Positions 24,729-33,900 of a stretch of DNA of 64,000 nt are shown piece by piece. Positions within the stretch are counted from its first letter, which is position 1, and each line of letters starts with the position of its first letter. Made by a program: the position numbers and the translations under genes. This stretch comes from Streptomyces olivaceoviridis. GTDB taxonomy: Bacteria > Actinomycetota > Actinomycetes > Streptomycetales > Streptomycetaceae. The notes beneath the pieces were generated by a model. The model searched no databases. It saw only the letters and a program-made list of their open reading frames with translations, and was not told the origin of the DNA. The stretch lies in contig NZ_BMUI01000032.1 in assembly GCF_014650115.1 (NCBI RefSeq), forward strand, positions 1 to 64,000. Direction: 5' to 3'.

Positions 24729-25555
24729 TGGCCCGCAACCGTGCCTCCCGGCGGCTCGCCGCCGATGTCTCGCTGCTGGCGGTGGCCGCCGCCTTCGCGC
24801 TGCCCCTCGCCTGGGTGCTGCTGTCCGCCGTGGACCCGCACGCGAACCTGCGGGTCAAGGTCCCGGGCGGCCTCACCCTGGCCAACTTCCGCGCGATCCT
24901 GACCCCCGACATCACCTACACCCCGCTGCTCAACAGCCTCATCCTGTGCGGGGGCGCCACGGCGCTGACCGTCGGCTGCGCCGCCCTCGCCGCGTATCCG
25001 CTGTCCCGGTTCCGGTCCCGGCTGAACCGGCCGTTCCTGCTGACGATCCTGTTCGCGACGAGCCTGCCCATCACGGCGATCATGGTGCCGGTGTACGCCC
25101 TGTTCGTCCGGGTGAACCTCATCGACACCCTCCAGGGCACGATCCTCTTCTTCGCCGCCTCCCAACTGCCGTTCGCGATCTGGCTGATGAAGAACTTCAT
25201 GGACGGCGTGCCGACGGAGCTGGAGGAGGCGGCCTGGACGGACGGGGCCTCGGCGGCGCAGTCCCTCGTCCGGATCGTGCTGCCGCTGATGGGGCCGGGA
25301 CTCGCCGTCGTGACCGTGTTCTCGTTCGTGATGATGTGGGGGAACTTCTTCGTCCCGTTCATGCTGCTGCTCACCCCGGAGCAGATGCCGGCCTCGGTGA
25401 GCATCAACGACTTCTTCGGCAACCGGGGCATGGTGGCGTACGGCCAGCTCGCCGCGTTCTCGGTGATCTACTCGACGCCGGTGATCCTGCTGTACGTCCT
25501 GGTGGCCCGGCGGCTGGGCGGCGGCTTCGCGCTCGGCGGCGCGGTCAAGGGGTGA
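24728..25555 (+). CDS. Sugar ABC transporter permease (MalG-like)
   Basis: A 275-residue permease with six membrane segments and the EAA loop ELEEAAWTDGASAAQSLVRIVLPLM. The C-terminus ALGGAVKG is typical of MalG-type subunits. ATG 24728 shares one base with the preceding stop (TGATG). It is the last gene of the operon, and a double hairpin follows. Confidence 0.93.
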   Translation: MARNRASRRLAADVSLLAVAAAFALPLAWVLLSAVDPHANLRVKVPGGLTLANFRAILTPDITYTPLLNSLILCGGATALTVGCAALAAYPLSRFRSRLNRPFLLTILFATSLPITAIMVPVYALFVRVNLIDTLQGTILFFAASQLPFAIWLMKNFMDGVPTELEEAAWTDGASAAQSLVRIVLPLMGPGLAVVTVFSFVMMWGNFFVPFMLLLTPEQMPASVSINDFFGNRGMVAYGQLAAFSVIYSTPVILLYVLVARRLGGGFALGGAVKG

Positions 25556-25573
25556 GCCGGAAGGGCGTTCCGT

Positions 25574-25616
25574 CCGTGCCGTCGGCACGGGCGTGCGCTC
25601 GTATTCGCGCACGCCC
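25574..25616. terminator. Double hairpin between the ABC operon and pfkA
   Basis: Hairpin 1: CCGTGCC (25574-25580) with GGCACGG (25584-25590). Hairpin 2: GGGCGTGCGC (25589-25598) with GCGCACGCCC (25607-25616). They overlap by two bases, so they may be alternatives. They lie between two convergent units. Confidence 0.65.
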
Positions 25617-25655
25617 GACTCGCCGCACAGCGCGCTGACCTGAGGAGCGGACCGG

Positions 25656-26681
25656 CTAGAAGACCGACTCCGCCTCGTCCATCCGGTCCTTCGGCACCGT
25701 CTTCAGCTCGGTGACGGCCTCCGCGAGCGGCACCATCACGATGTCGGTGCCGCGCAGCGCGGTCATCCTGCCGAAATCGCCGCGGTGGGCGGCCTCGACG
25801 GCGTGCCAGCCGAAGCGGGTGGCGAGGACACGGTCGTACGCGGTGGGGACGCCGCCGCGCTGGACGTGACCGAGGATGACCGGCTTGGCCTCCTTGCCCA
25901 GGCGCCGCTCCAGCTCGTACGCCAGCGCGGTGCCGATGCCCTGGAAGCGCTCGTGGCCGTACTGGTCGATGTCGCCCTTGCCGTAGTCCATGGTGCCGTC
26001 CATGGGGTGGGCGCCCTCGGCGACGCAGACGACGGCGAACTTCTTGCCGCGGGCGAACCGCTCCTCGACCATCTTGACCAGGTCGGCGGGGTCGAAGGGG
26101 CGCTCGGGCAGGCAGATGCCGTGGGCGCCGGCGGCCATGCCGGACTCCAGGGCGATCCAGCCGGCGTGCCGGCCCATGACCTCCACGACCATCACCCGCT
26201 GGTGGGACTCGGCCGTGGTCTTCAGGCGGTCCATGGCCTCCGTCGCCACGCCGACGGCCGTGTCGAAGCCGAAGGTGCGGTCGGTGGAGGAGATGTCGTT
26301 GTCGATGGTCTTGGGCACGCCGACGACCGGGAGGCCGGCGTCGGAGAGCATCCGGGCCGCCGTCAGGGTGCCCTCGCCGCCGATCGGGATCAGCGCGTCG
26401 ATGCCGAACTCCTCGACCATGTCGGTGGCCCGCTCGCAGGCCTCGCGCAGCCGGTCGCGCTCCAGCCGGGAGGAGCCGAGGATGGTGCCGCCGCGGGCCA
26501 GGATGCCGCTGACCGCGTCCAGGTCGAGGGTGCGGTAGTGGCGGTCGAGGAGACCCCGGTAGCCGTCCTCGAAGCCGATGACCTCGTCGCCGTACTGCGC
26601 CACCGCCCGGTGCACGACCGACCGGATCACGGCGTTCAGGCCGGGGCAGTCGCCGCCTGCGGTGAGAACTCCGATGCGCAT
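25656..26681 (-). CDS. pfkA: ATP-dependent 6-phosphofructokinase
   Basis: A 341-residue enzyme catalysing fructose-6-phosphate + ATP to fructose-1,6-bisphosphate. The N-terminus MRIGVLTAGGDCPGLNAVIR is the nucleotide-binding loop. The GGEGTL motif has Gly at the position that selects ATP (Asp there marks PPi-dependent enzymes). PKTIDNDISSTDRTFGFDTAVG holds the catalytic Asp, and MGRHAGWIALESG and GHVQRGGVPTAYDR bind sugar phosphate. ATG 26681 has GGAG upstream and starts exactly at the family N-terminus. An upstream ATG would add 19 unrelated residues. It matches the PfkA2 type, the main glycolytic enzyme of S. coelicolor, and is divergent from pta. Confidence 0.96.
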   Translation of the reverse strand: MRIGVLTAGGDCPGLNAVIRSVVHRAVAQYGDEVIGFEDGYRGLLDRHYRTLDLDAVSGILARGGTILGSSRLERDRLREACERATDMVEEFGIDALIPIGGEGTLTAARMLSDAGLPVVGVPKTIDNDISSTDRTFGFDTAVGVATEAMDRLKTTAESHQRVMVVEVMGRHAGWIALESGMAAGAHGICLPERPFDPADLVKMVEERFARGKKFAVVCVAEGAHPMDGTMDYGKGDIDQYGHERFQGIGTALAYELERRLGKEAKPVILGHVQRGGVPTAYDRVLATRFGWHAVEAAHRGDFGRMTALRGTDIVMVPLAEAVTELKTVPKDRMDEAESVF

Positions 26682-26806
26682 CGTGCTGTGTCTCCTGCTC
26701 GCTGTCGTGTGCCGGTGAGCCGGTGTCGATTGTTTCACGTCCGTCGCGCCAATGAGATCCTGACGGGCGCCTTATCCGTCCACAGGGGTATTGTCAAGAG
26801 GGTTCT

Positions 26807-26829
26807 GCTCACCTCGGTGAGCGATTTTT
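26807..26829 (+). terminator. Intrinsic-terminator-like hairpin in the pta leader
   Basis: GCTCACC (26807-26813) pairs with GGTGAGC (26816-26822) over 7 bp with a 2-base loop, followed closely by TTTTT (26825-26829). It lies 45 bp before the pta start and points rightward. It could terminate a short leader RNA, acting as an attenuator of pta-ackA, or protect pta from upstream transcription. Confidence 0.55.
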
Positions 26830-26874
26830 ATGCCGCAGTGGCGACGAAGGCGACATGAGGAACGGAGTGGACAC

Positions 26875-28977
26875 GTGACGCGCAGCGTGTACGTGACCGG
26901 GATCGACCGCGGTGACGGCCGCCAGGTCGTGGAGCTGGGGGTCATGGAACTCCTCACCCGGCAGGTCGACCGGGTGGGCGTGTTCCGTCCACTCGTCCAC
27001 GGCGGCCCGGATCGCCTGTTCGAGCTACTGCGGGCCCGGTACCGCCTCGCGCAGGACCCGGCGACCGTCTACGGCATGGACTACCACCAGGCGTCCGCGC
27101 TCCAGGCCGAGCAGGGCACCGACGAGCTGGTCTCCGCCCTGGTCGACCGCTTCCACCTCGTGGCCCGCGACTACGACGTGGTCCTCGTCCTCGGCACCGA
27201 CTTCGCCGACACCCAGCTGCCGGACGAGCTGTCGCTGAACGCCCGGCTCGCCAACGAGTTCGGCGCCTCCGTCATCCCGGTGGTCGGGGGCCGCGGGCAG
27301 TCCGCCGAGTCCGTGCTGGCCGAGACCCGCAACGCCTACCGCGCCTACGACGGCCTCGGCTGCGACGTGCTCGCCATGGTCGCCAACCGGGTGGCCCGCG
27401 AGGACCGCGACGAGATCGCCGAGCGGCTCACCAACCGGCTGCCGGTGCCGGCGTACGTGGTCCCCGACGAGCCCGCCCTGTCCGCCCCGACGGTCTCCCA
27501 GATCGCCCAGACCCTCGGCGCGAAGGTGCTGCTCGGCGACGACTCCGGGCTCGCCCGGGACGCGCTGGGCTTCGTCTTCGGCGGCGCCATGCTGCCGAAC
27601 CTCCTCGGCGCCCTGACCCCGGGCTGCCTGGTCATCACCCCGGGCGACCGCGCCGACCTGGTCGTCGGCTCGCTCGCCGCGCACAGCGCCGGCACCCCGC
27701 CGATAGCCGGTGTGCTGCTGACCCTGAACGAGGTGCCGAGCGACGAGATCCTCACCCTCGCCGCCCGCCTCGCCCCCGGCACCCCGGTGCTCTCGGTGTC
27801 GGGCAACAGCTTCCCCACCGCCGAGCGGCTCTTCTCCCTGGAGGGCAAGCTGAACGCGGCCACCCCGCGCAAGGCGGAGACCGCGCTCGGCCTGTTCGAG
27901 CGGTACGCCGACACCACCGACCTGGCCCGCCGGGTCTCGGCGCCGAGCAGCGACCGGGTCACCCCGATGATGTTCGAGCACAAGCTGCTGGAGCAGGCCC
28001 GCTCCGACAAGCGGCGGGTCGTGCTGCCGGAGGGCACCGAGGAACGGGTGCTGCACGCGGCCGAGGTGCTGCTGCGCCGGGGCGTGTGCGACCTGACCCT
28101 GCTCGGTCCGGTCGACCAGATCCGCAAGAAGGCCGCCGACCTGGGAATCGACCTCGGCGACAGCCAGCTGATCGACCCGGCCACCTCCGAGCTGCGCGAC
28201 TCCTTCGCCGAGAAGTACGCGGCCCTGCGCGCCCACAAGGGCGTCACGGTGGAGCTGGCCTACGACGTCGTCTCGGACGTCAACTACTTCGGCACCCTGA
28301 TGGTCGAGGAGGGCCTGGCCGACGGCATGGTGTCGGGCTCGGTGCACTCCACGGCGGCCACCATCCGGCCCGCTTTCGAGATCATCAAGACCAAGCCGGA
28401 CGCCTCGATCGTCTCGTCCGTGTTCTTCATGTGCCTGGCCGACAAGGTGCTGGTCTACGGCGACTGCGCGGTCAACCCGGACCCCGACGCCGAGCAGCTC
28501 GCGGACATCGCCATCCAGTCGGCTACGACGGCCGCGCGGTTCGGCGTGGAGCCGCGGATCGCGATGCTGTCGTACTCCACGGGTACGTCCGGATCGGGCG
28601 CCGACGTCGACAAGGTGCGCGAGGCCACCGAGCTGACCCGCTCGCGCCGGCCCGAGTTGAAGATCGAGGGCCCGATCCAGTACGACGCGGCCGTCGAGCC
28701 GTCCGTCGCCGCGACCAAGCTGCCCGGCTCCGAGGTCGCCGGGCAGGCCAGCGTGCTGATCTTCCCCGACCTCAACACCGGCAACAACACCTACAAGGCC
28801 GTGCAGCGCTCGGCCGGCGCGATCGCCGTCGGCCCGGTGCTCCAGGGTCTGCGCAAGCCGGTCAACGACCTGTCCCGGGGCGCGCTCGTCCAGGACATCG
28901 TCAACACCGTCGCCATCACGGCGATCCAGGCCCAGGGCCCCACCCGGAACCCCAGCGAGAAGGCGTCCCAGCAGTGA
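26875..28977 (+). CDS. pta: Phosphate acetyltransferase
   Basis: A 700-residue, three-domain Pta that converts acetyl-CoA and phosphate to acetyl-phosphate. The N-terminal P-loop-like (BioD/CobQ-like) domain begins TRSVYVTGIDRGDGRQVVELGVMELL. A DRTGG domain occupies the middle (DALGFVFGGAMLPNLLGALTPGCLVITPGDRADLV), and the catalytic PTA domain starts near residue 365 (MMFEHKLLEQARSDKRRVVLPEGTEERVLHAAEVLLRRG). The end has SVLIFPDLNTGNNTYKAVQRSAGAIAVGPVLQGLRKPVNDLSRGA. In the N-terminal loop the usual GKS/T residues read DGRQ, so ATP binding there is doubtful. This domain is regulatory in other Pta proteins. GTG 26875 is preceded by GGAG. The stop overlaps ackA by 4 bases. Confidence 0.96.
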   Translation: MTRSVYVTGIDRGDGRQVVELGVMELLTRQVDRVGVFRPLVHGGPDRLFELLRARYRLAQDPATVYGMDYHQASALQAEQGTDELVSALVDRFHLVARDYDVVLVLGTDFADTQLPDELSLNARLANEFGASVIPVVGGRGQSAESVLAETRNAYRAYDGLGCDVLAMVANRVAREDRDEIAERLTNRLPVPAYVVPDEPALSAPTVSQIAQTLGAKVLLGDDSGLARDALGFVFGGAMLPNLLGALTPGCLVITPGDRADLVVGSLAAHSAGTPPIAGVLLTLNEVPSDEILTLAARLAPGTPVLSVSGNSFPTAERLFSLEGKLNAATPRKAETALGLFERYADTTDLARRVSAPSSDRVTPMMFEHKLLEQARSDKRRVVLPEGTEERVLHAAEVLLRRGVCDLTLLGPVDQIRKKAADLGIDLGDSQLIDPATSELRDSFAEKYAALRAHKGVTVELAYDVVSDVNYFGTLMVEEGLADGMVSGSVHSTAATIRPAFEIIKTKPDASIVSSVFFMCLADKVLVYGDCAVNPDPDAEQLADIAIQSATTAARFGVEPRIAMLSYSTGTSGSGADVDKVREATELTRSRRPELKIEGPIQYDAAVEPSVAATKLPGSEVAGQASVLIFPDLNTGNNTYKAVQRSAGAIAVGPVLQGLRKPVNDLSRGALVQDIVNTVAITAIQAQGPTRNPSEKASQQ

Positions 28978-30185
28978 CCTCCCCCACCCGTGTCCTCGTC
29001 CTCAACTCCGGCTCCTCGTCCCTGAAGTACCAGCTGCTGGACATGCGGGACAGCAGCCGGCTCGCAGTGGGCCTGGTCGAGCGGATCGGCGAGCAGACCT
29101 CCCGGATCGAGCACACCTGCCTCACCAGCGGCGACACCCGTGAGCACACCGGGCCGATCGCCGACCACGACGCCGCCCTCAAGGCGGTCGCCGAGGAGCT
29201 GACCCGGGACGGCCTGGGCCTGGACTCCCCCGAGCTGGCCGCGATCGGCCACCGGGTGGTGCACGGCGGGATGTTCTTCACCGAGCCCACCGTCGTCGAC
29301 GACGCGGTGCTCACCGAGATCGAGCGGCTGATCCCGGTCGCCCCGCTGCACAACCCGGCCAACCTCACCGGCATCCGCACCGCGCGGGCGCTCCGCCCGG
29401 ACCTGCCCCAGGTCGCCGTCTTCGACACCGCGTTCCACACGACGATGCCGGAGCCGGCGGCGCGCTACGCGATCGACCCGAAGATCGCCGACCGCCACCG
29501 CATCCGCCGCTACGGCTTCCACGGCACCTCGCACGCGTACGTCTCGCGGCAGACCGCGCGGCTGCTGGGCAAGGACCCGTCCGAGGTCAACGTGATCGTG
29601 CTGCACCTGGGCAACGGCGCCTCCGCCTCCGCGGTGGAGAAGGGCCGCTGCGTGGACACCTCCATGGGACTGACCCCCTTGGAGGGGCTCGTGATGGGTA
29701 CGCGATCCGGTGATCTGGATCCGGCCGTCATCTTCCATTTGGCCCGGGTTGGGGATATGTCCATGGACGAGATCGACACTCTTCTCAACAAGAGGAGCGG
29801 TCTGTTCGGTCTGTGCGGGGACAACGACATGCGGGAGATCCGCCGCCGGATCGACGAGGGCGACGAAGAGGCCGCGCTCGCCTTCGACATTTACATTCAC
29901 CGGATCAAGAAGTACATCGGCGCCTATTACGCCGTGCTCGGCACGGTGGACGCGGTGGCCTTCACCGCCGGGGTCGGCGAGAACGCGGCACCGGTGCGGG
30001 AGGCGGCGATCGCGGGGCTGACGGGCCTGGGCCTGGCGGTCGACCCGGAGCGGAACGCCGTACGCGGCGGCGGACCGCGGCTGATTTCGCCGGAGTCCGC
30101 CCGGGTGGCGGTCGCGGTGGTGCCGACGGATGAAGAACTGGAGATCGCGACGCAGACCTACGCACTGGTCGGAAAGAACAACTGA
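28974..30185 (+). CDS. ackA: Acetate kinase
   Basis: A 403-residue enzyme that transfers phosphate from acetyl-phosphate to ADP. Signature 1 is VLVLNSGSSSLKYQLLD and signature 2 is GFHGTSHAYVSRQTARLLG. It also has HRVVHGG, HLGNGASASAVEKGRCVDTSMGLTPLEGLVMGTRSGDLDPA and FTAGVGENA. All catalytic blocks (Arg/His/Asp) are present. GTG 28974 overlaps the pta stop (GTGA), so the pair is coupled and makes ATP and acetate from acetyl-CoA. pyk follows 84 bp later behind its own palindromes. Confidence 0.97.
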   Translation: MTSPTRVLVLNSGSSSLKYQLLDMRDSSRLAVGLVERIGEQTSRIEHTCLTSGDTREHTGPIADHDAALKAVAEELTRDGLGLDSPELAAIGHRVVHGGMFFTEPTVVDDAVLTEIERLIPVAPLHNPANLTGIRTARALRPDLPQVAVFDTAFHTTMPEPAARYAIDPKIADRHRIRRYGFHGTSHAYVSRQTARLLGKDPSEVNVIVLHLGNGASASAVEKGRCVDTSMGLTPLEGLVMGTRSGDLDPAVIFHLARVGDMSMDEIDTLLNKRSGLFGLCGDNDMREIRRRIDEGDEEAALAFDIYIHRIKKYIGAYYAVLGTVDAVAFTAGVGENAAPVREAAIAGLTGLGLAVDPERNAVRGGGPRLISPESARVAVAVVPTDEELEIATQTYALVGKNN

Positions 30186-30219
30186 ATAGCACCTGAGCGG
30201 TGTGGCACTCATTTGTATC

Positions 30220-30241
30220 TTCCGCCAGACGGAATATTCCG
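30220..30241. promoter_or_regulatory. Overlapping palindromes upstream of pyk
   Basis: TTCCG half-sites alternate: TTCCG-N5-CGGAA (30220-30234) overlaps the perfect 12-bp palindrome CGGAATATTCCG (30230-30241). They lie 28-50 bp before the pyk start, in its probable promoter. The cognate regulator is unknown. Confidence 0.5.
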
Positions 30242-30269
30242 TAGCGAAACAAACCGATAGGATCGCCCC

Positions 30270-31697
30270 ATGCGCCGTTCGAAAATCGTCTGTACTCTCG
30301 GCCCCGCGGTCGACTCCCACGAGATGCTCGTCGCCATGATCGAGGCGGGCATGAACGTGGCCCGGTTCAACTTCAGCCACGGCACCCACGCCGAGCACCA
30401 GGCGCGGTACGACCGCGTCCGGGCCGCCTCCAAGGAGACCGGCCGTCCCATCGGCGTCCTCGCCGACCTCCAGGGCCCGAAGATCCGCCTGGAGACCTTC
30501 GCCGAGGGCCCGGTCGAGCTGGAGCGCGGTGACGAGTTCGTCATCACGACCGAGGACGTGCCGGGTGACAAGCACATCTGCGGTACGACGTACAAGGGGC
30601 TGCCGGGTGACGTCTCGCGCGGCGACCAGGTCCTGATCAACGACGGCAACGTCGAGCTGAAGGTCCTGGACGTCGAGGGCCCGCGGGTGAAGACGATCGT
30701 CATCGAGGGCGGTGTCGTCTCCGACCACAAGGGCATCAACCTGCCCGGCACGGCCGTCAACGTGCCCGCGCTGAGCGAGAAGGACGTCGAGGACCTGCGC
30801 TTCGCCCTCCGCATGGGCTGCGACCTGGTCGCGCTGTCCTTCGTCCGGGACGCCAAGGACATCCACGACGTCCACCGCGTCATGGACGAGGAGGGCCGCC
30901 GCGTCCCCGTCATCGCCAAGGTGGAGAAGCCGCAGGCGGTGGAGAACATGGAGGACGTCGTGATGGCGTTCGACGGCGTGATGGTCGCCCGCGGTGACCT
31001 CGCCGTCGAGTACCCGCTCGAAAAGGTCCCCATGGTGCAGAAGCGCCTGATCGAGCTGTGCCGGCGCAACGCCAAGCCGGTGATCGTCGCGACCCAGATG
31101 ATGGAGTCGATGATCACCAACTCGCGTCCGACCCGCGCCGAGGCCTCCGACGTCGCCAACGCGATCCTGGACGGCACCGACGCGGTCATGCTGTCGGCCG
31201 AGTCCAGCGTGGGCGCCTATCCGGTCGAGACGGTCAAGACCATGTCGAAGATCGTCACCGCGGCCGAGCAGGAGCTGCTCTCCAAGGGCCTCCAGCCCCT
31301 CGTCCCCGGCAAGAAGCCGCGTACGCAGGGCGGTTCGGTGGCCCGTGCCGCCGCCGAGATCGCCGACTTCCTCGGCGCCAAGGGCCTGGTCGCCTTCACG
31401 CAGTCCGGCGACACCGCGCGCCGCCTCTCCCGCTACCGCGCGATCCAGCCGATCATCGCCTTCACCACGGACGAGGGCACCCGCAACCAGCTCACCCTGA
31501 GCTGGGGCGTGGAGTCGCACGTCGTGCCGTTCGTGAACACCACCGACGAGATGGTCGACCTGGTGGACCAGGAGGTCGACCGGCTCAGCCGCTTCGAGCG
31601 GGGCGACACCCTCATCATCACCGCCGGCTCGCCCCCCGGGGTCCCCGGCACCACCAACATGCTCCGCGTCCACCACCTGGGCACCCAGAGCAACTGA
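30270..31697 (+). CDS. pyk: Pyruvate kinase
   Basis: A 475-residue enzyme making pyruvate and ATP from phosphoenolpyruvate and ADP. It begins at the family N-terminus (MRRSKIVCTLGPAVDSHEML). Conserved blocks are MNVARFNFSHG, GVLADLQGPKIRL, LSFVRDAKDIHDV, the metal/substrate region VIAKVEKPQAVENMEDV and GVMVARGDLAVEYP, and KPVIVATQMMESMITNSRPTRAEASDVANAILDGTDAVMLSAESSVG. The C-terminal regulatory domain (GDTARRLSRYRAIQPIIAFT) is present, so allosteric control is expected. AGGA lies 8 bases before ATG 30270. It matches the Pyk2-type gene near ackA in other Streptomyces. A strong terminator follows. Confidence 0.97.
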   Translation: MRRSKIVCTLGPAVDSHEMLVAMIEAGMNVARFNFSHGTHAEHQARYDRVRAASKETGRPIGVLADLQGPKIRLETFAEGPVELERGDEFVITTEDVPGDKHICGTTYKGLPGDVSRGDQVLINDGNVELKVLDVEGPRVKTIVIEGGVVSDHKGINLPGTAVNVPALSEKDVEDLRFALRMGCDLVALSFVRDAKDIHDVHRVMDEEGRRVPVIAKVEKPQAVENMEDVVMAFDGVMVARGDLAVEYPLEKVPMVQKRLIELCRRNAKPVIVATQMMESMITNSRPTRAEASDVANAILDGTDAVMLSAESSVGAYPVETVKTMSKIVTAAEQELLSKGLQPLVPGKKPRTQGGSVARAAAEIADFLGAKGLVAFTQSGDTARRLSRYRAIQPIIAFTTDEGTRNQLTLSWGVESHVVPFVNTTDEMVDLVDQEVDRLSRFERGDTLIITAGSPPGVPGTTNMLRVHHLGTQSN

Positions 31698-31721
31698 CCG
31701 ATCCGGCAACGGTCTTGTACG

Positions 31722-31761
31722 ACACCGAGGGCGCCCCCGCGACGGGGGGCGCCCTCGGTGT
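31722..31761 (+). terminator. Strong hairpin terminator after pyk
   Basis: A long GC-rich stem: 31722-31738 (ACACCGAGGGCGCCCCC) pairs with 31744-31761, ending CTCGGTGT, with a loop of about 5 bases. It also lies 33 bp past the end of the convergent leftward gene, so it can serve both. Confidence 0.85.
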
Positions 31762-31793
31762 TGTGCGGCTCCCGAACTGGCTTGTACGACCGC

Positions 31794-33275
31794 TCAGTCG
31801 GTCGTGTACATGTGCATGCCGGGCACGTGCAGGTTGCCGCCGAACTGGGCCGCCTGGGTCACCTTGACGTTGGTGAAGTAGATCAGCGGGATGTTCAGCG
31901 GGGGCGGGCTGTCGGGGCTGAAGGTCACCGGGATCAGCCCGAACAGGTTGCCCGAGATGCTCTGGGTGTACATCACCGTGTCGCCACCGGTGATGGTGGA
32001 CGTCGAGCCCCTGGCCGCCTGGACGTGGTACGTCTTGTTCGCCTGCGCGTCCTTCACCGTCTGGTGCAGGTCACCGATGTCGGTGCCGCCGGAGATGACG
32101 TACTTCAGCACCTTCTTGGTGGTGCCGCCCGCCGTCCTCACCTCGACGATGCCCTGGTAGTCGGCGCCCTTGAGGAGCAGGGAGCTGGCGTTCAGGTACC
32201 AGGGGTCGTCCGCCACCAGCACCTTGTTGTCGACGCCGCCCTCGTCGTCCGTGGCCACCGGGCAGTCGTCGGCGGAGGCGGACTCGCTCGCGGACGGGTC
32301 CGGCGTGGCCGACCCGGTCGCGTCACCGGCCGCCTCCGTGGCGTCCCCCGCCGTCTTGGAGACGGTGCCGGTGGTGCCGTCGACGGTGTCCTTGGCCGTG
32401 TCCGTGGCCTTCTTCACCGTGTCCTTGACGGTGTCGGAGGCACCTCCGCCGGACTCCTTGCCGCCGCCGGACTCCTTGCCGCCGCCGGACGAGGTGTCCG
32501 TGGACGGGGCGTCCGTGGTGTCCGCGGCGGGCGACTGGGACGCGGACGGTGTCGGGGCCGGCGTCTGCGACGGCGTACCGGAGTCCTTGTCGCCGCCGGT
32601 GAGGAGGTCGCCGAGCGTGTCCCCGATGGTGTCGAGGACGTTCCCGCCACCGCTCTGGGGCTGCGACTGCGTCGGCGTGGTGGTGTCACCGCCGGAACCC
32701 GAACCGGAGTCCGAGCCCGACCCTGAGCCCGAGGAACCGGAGCCCGAGGAACCAGAGCCCGACTCGGAGCCCGACGAACCGGAGCCCGACGAACCGGAGC
32801 CGGACGAACCGGAGTCGGAGGCCCCCGAGGTCGCGGTCGGCTCGGGCGTGCCCTTGTCGTCGGAACCTGAATCCGACGAAGAGGTACCGCCCGGGTCCTG
32901 CGTCTTCCCGCTCCCGGTGGTCGGCGACGGCGACGGCTCGGCCGACGTGCTCTGGGACGCGGACGGCGACGGTGAGGCCGAGGGGGCCTTGGAGCCGTCG
33001 TCCAGCGCCTTCACGCAGTCCTTGTACTCGTCGGCCGTCAGGCTCTTCGCCGACGTCGACGGGGACGGACTGCCGTTGTTGTCGGCCAGGGCGAGCGTGG
33101 AGGTGAAGCCCATGCCCATGAGGACCGCCGTGGGCATGGCCACCGAGGCTATCGCCTTGCCGGCCGGCATGTGGAACCTGGTGAACAGCGGCTTTCTGGG
33201 GGCCGCGTGGCGGGGCCCGGATCTCGCGCGGGACCCGTTCGCGTCGGTCCCGCGGGTCACCTCGTCAGCCGGCAC
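31794..33275 (-). CDS. Secreted/envelope protein with long Ser/Gly-rich low-complexity region
   Basis: A 493-residue protein with no recognised enzyme motif. The N-terminus (about residues 30-60, MPAGKAIASVAMPTAVLMGMGFTSTLALA) is a signal peptide or anchor. A disordered region of about 290 residues, rich in Ser, Gly, Pro, Thr and Asp, follows, with tandem SGSGSS units and GGGKES repeats. The C-terminal 140 residues (KVLVADDPWYLNASSLLLKG...NVKVTQAAQFGGNLHVPGMHMYTTD) are a folded domain. GTG 33275 has GGGAGG upstream, and its first 11 bases overlap the end of the DUF6114 gene. It is the last gene of the DUF6230-DUF6114 unit. A stalk-like surface protein is plausible. The repeats are tandem at DNA level and may vary in length between strains. 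Confidence 0.75.
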   Translation of the reverse strand: MPADEVTRGTDANGSRARSGPRHAAPRKPLFTRFHMPAGKAIASVAMPTAVLMGMGFTSTLALADNNGSPSPSTSAKSLTADEYKDCVKALDDGSKAPSASPSPSASQSTSAEPSPSPTTGSGKTQDPGGTSSSDSGSDDKGTPEPTATSGASDSGSSGSGSSGSGSSGSESGSGSSGSGSSGSGSGSDSGSGSGGDTTTPTQSQPQSGGGNVLDTIGDTLGDLLTGGDKDSGTPSQTPAPTPSASQSPAADTTDAPSTDTSSGGGKESGGGKESGGGASDTVKDTVKKATDTAKDTVDGTTGTVSKTAGDATEAAGDATGSATPDPSASESASADDCPVATDDEGGVDNKVLVADDPWYLNASSLLLKGADYQGIVEVRTAGGTTKKVLKYVISGGTDIGDLHQTVKDAQANKTYHVQAARGSTSTITGGDTVMYTQSISGNLFGLIPVTFSPDSPPPLNIPLIYFTNVKVTQAAQFGGNLHVPGMHMYTTD

Positions 33276-33855
33276 TGTGCCTCCCGTTCGCCCCGTTGGC
33301 CGGGCTCGTTCCTGACAGGTCGTTCTCCCACGGCGCCTTGTACGGCCCGGCCGGGCCGGCGTCGGCCGCCGGGGTCGTGCCCTGGTGCGGCAGCGGAGCC
33401 GTGCCCGGGGCACCGCCCTCGCCCGGGGTGGCCTCGGTCGGCGGCTGCTCCTGCGGAGGCGTGCCCGGCGCCCAGGCCACGGCCAGCGCTCCGCCGACCA
33501 TGGCCAGCAGGAAGCCCATGACGAAGCCGCCGAAGTTGGACACCGGGATGGACACCAGCGCGAGCAGGATCGCGGCGACGCCCGCGAAGGTCCGCACGTG
33601 CTTCTGGAACCAGAGGCTGATGCCCAGGACGATGAGCAGCACACCGATGATCAGGGACCCGGCTCCCGCGGTGGTCGCCATGGCCAGCGTCAGGTGTCCG
33701 AGCTGGAGGTGGGCGTACGGGAAGTACATGATCGGAAAGCCGCCGAGCATGACGAACAGACCGGCCCAGAACGGCCGCGTGCCCCGCCAGGCGCGGAACT
33801 GCAGCCTCCGGCGGGTGAACTGGCCGGGTGCGGCGGCAGGAGTCTCGGCGCTCAT
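33265..33855 (-). CDS. DUF6114 family membrane protein
   Basis: A 196-residue protein of unknown function. Four hydrophobic segments (FWAGLFVMLGGFPIMYFPYA, LTLAMATTAGAGSLIIGVLLIVLGISLWF, VRTFAGVAAILLALVSIPVSNFGG and FVMGFLLAMVGGALAVAWA) precede a Pro/Gly/Ala-rich cytoplasmic or extracellular tail. The GGFPIMYFPYAHLQLGHLTLAMATTAGAGSLIIG region is typical of DUF6114. This family is nearly always encoded beside DUF6230, as here (117 bp downstream of it, across two hairpins). Confidence 0.85.
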   Translation of the reverse strand: MSAETPAAAPGQFTRRRLQFRAWRGTRPFWAGLFVMLGGFPIMYFPYAHLQLGHLTLAMATTAGAGSLIIGVLLIVLGISLWFQKHVRTFAGVAAILLALVSIPVSNFGGFVMGFLLAMVGGALAVAWAPGTPPQEQPPTEATPGEGGAPGTAPLPHQGTTPAADAGPAGPYKAPWENDLSGTSPANGANGRHSAG

Positions 33856-33900
33856 GGAAAACAGCTCCCTGGTGCGGCGTTGCTGTGGTGGTGATGTGTG

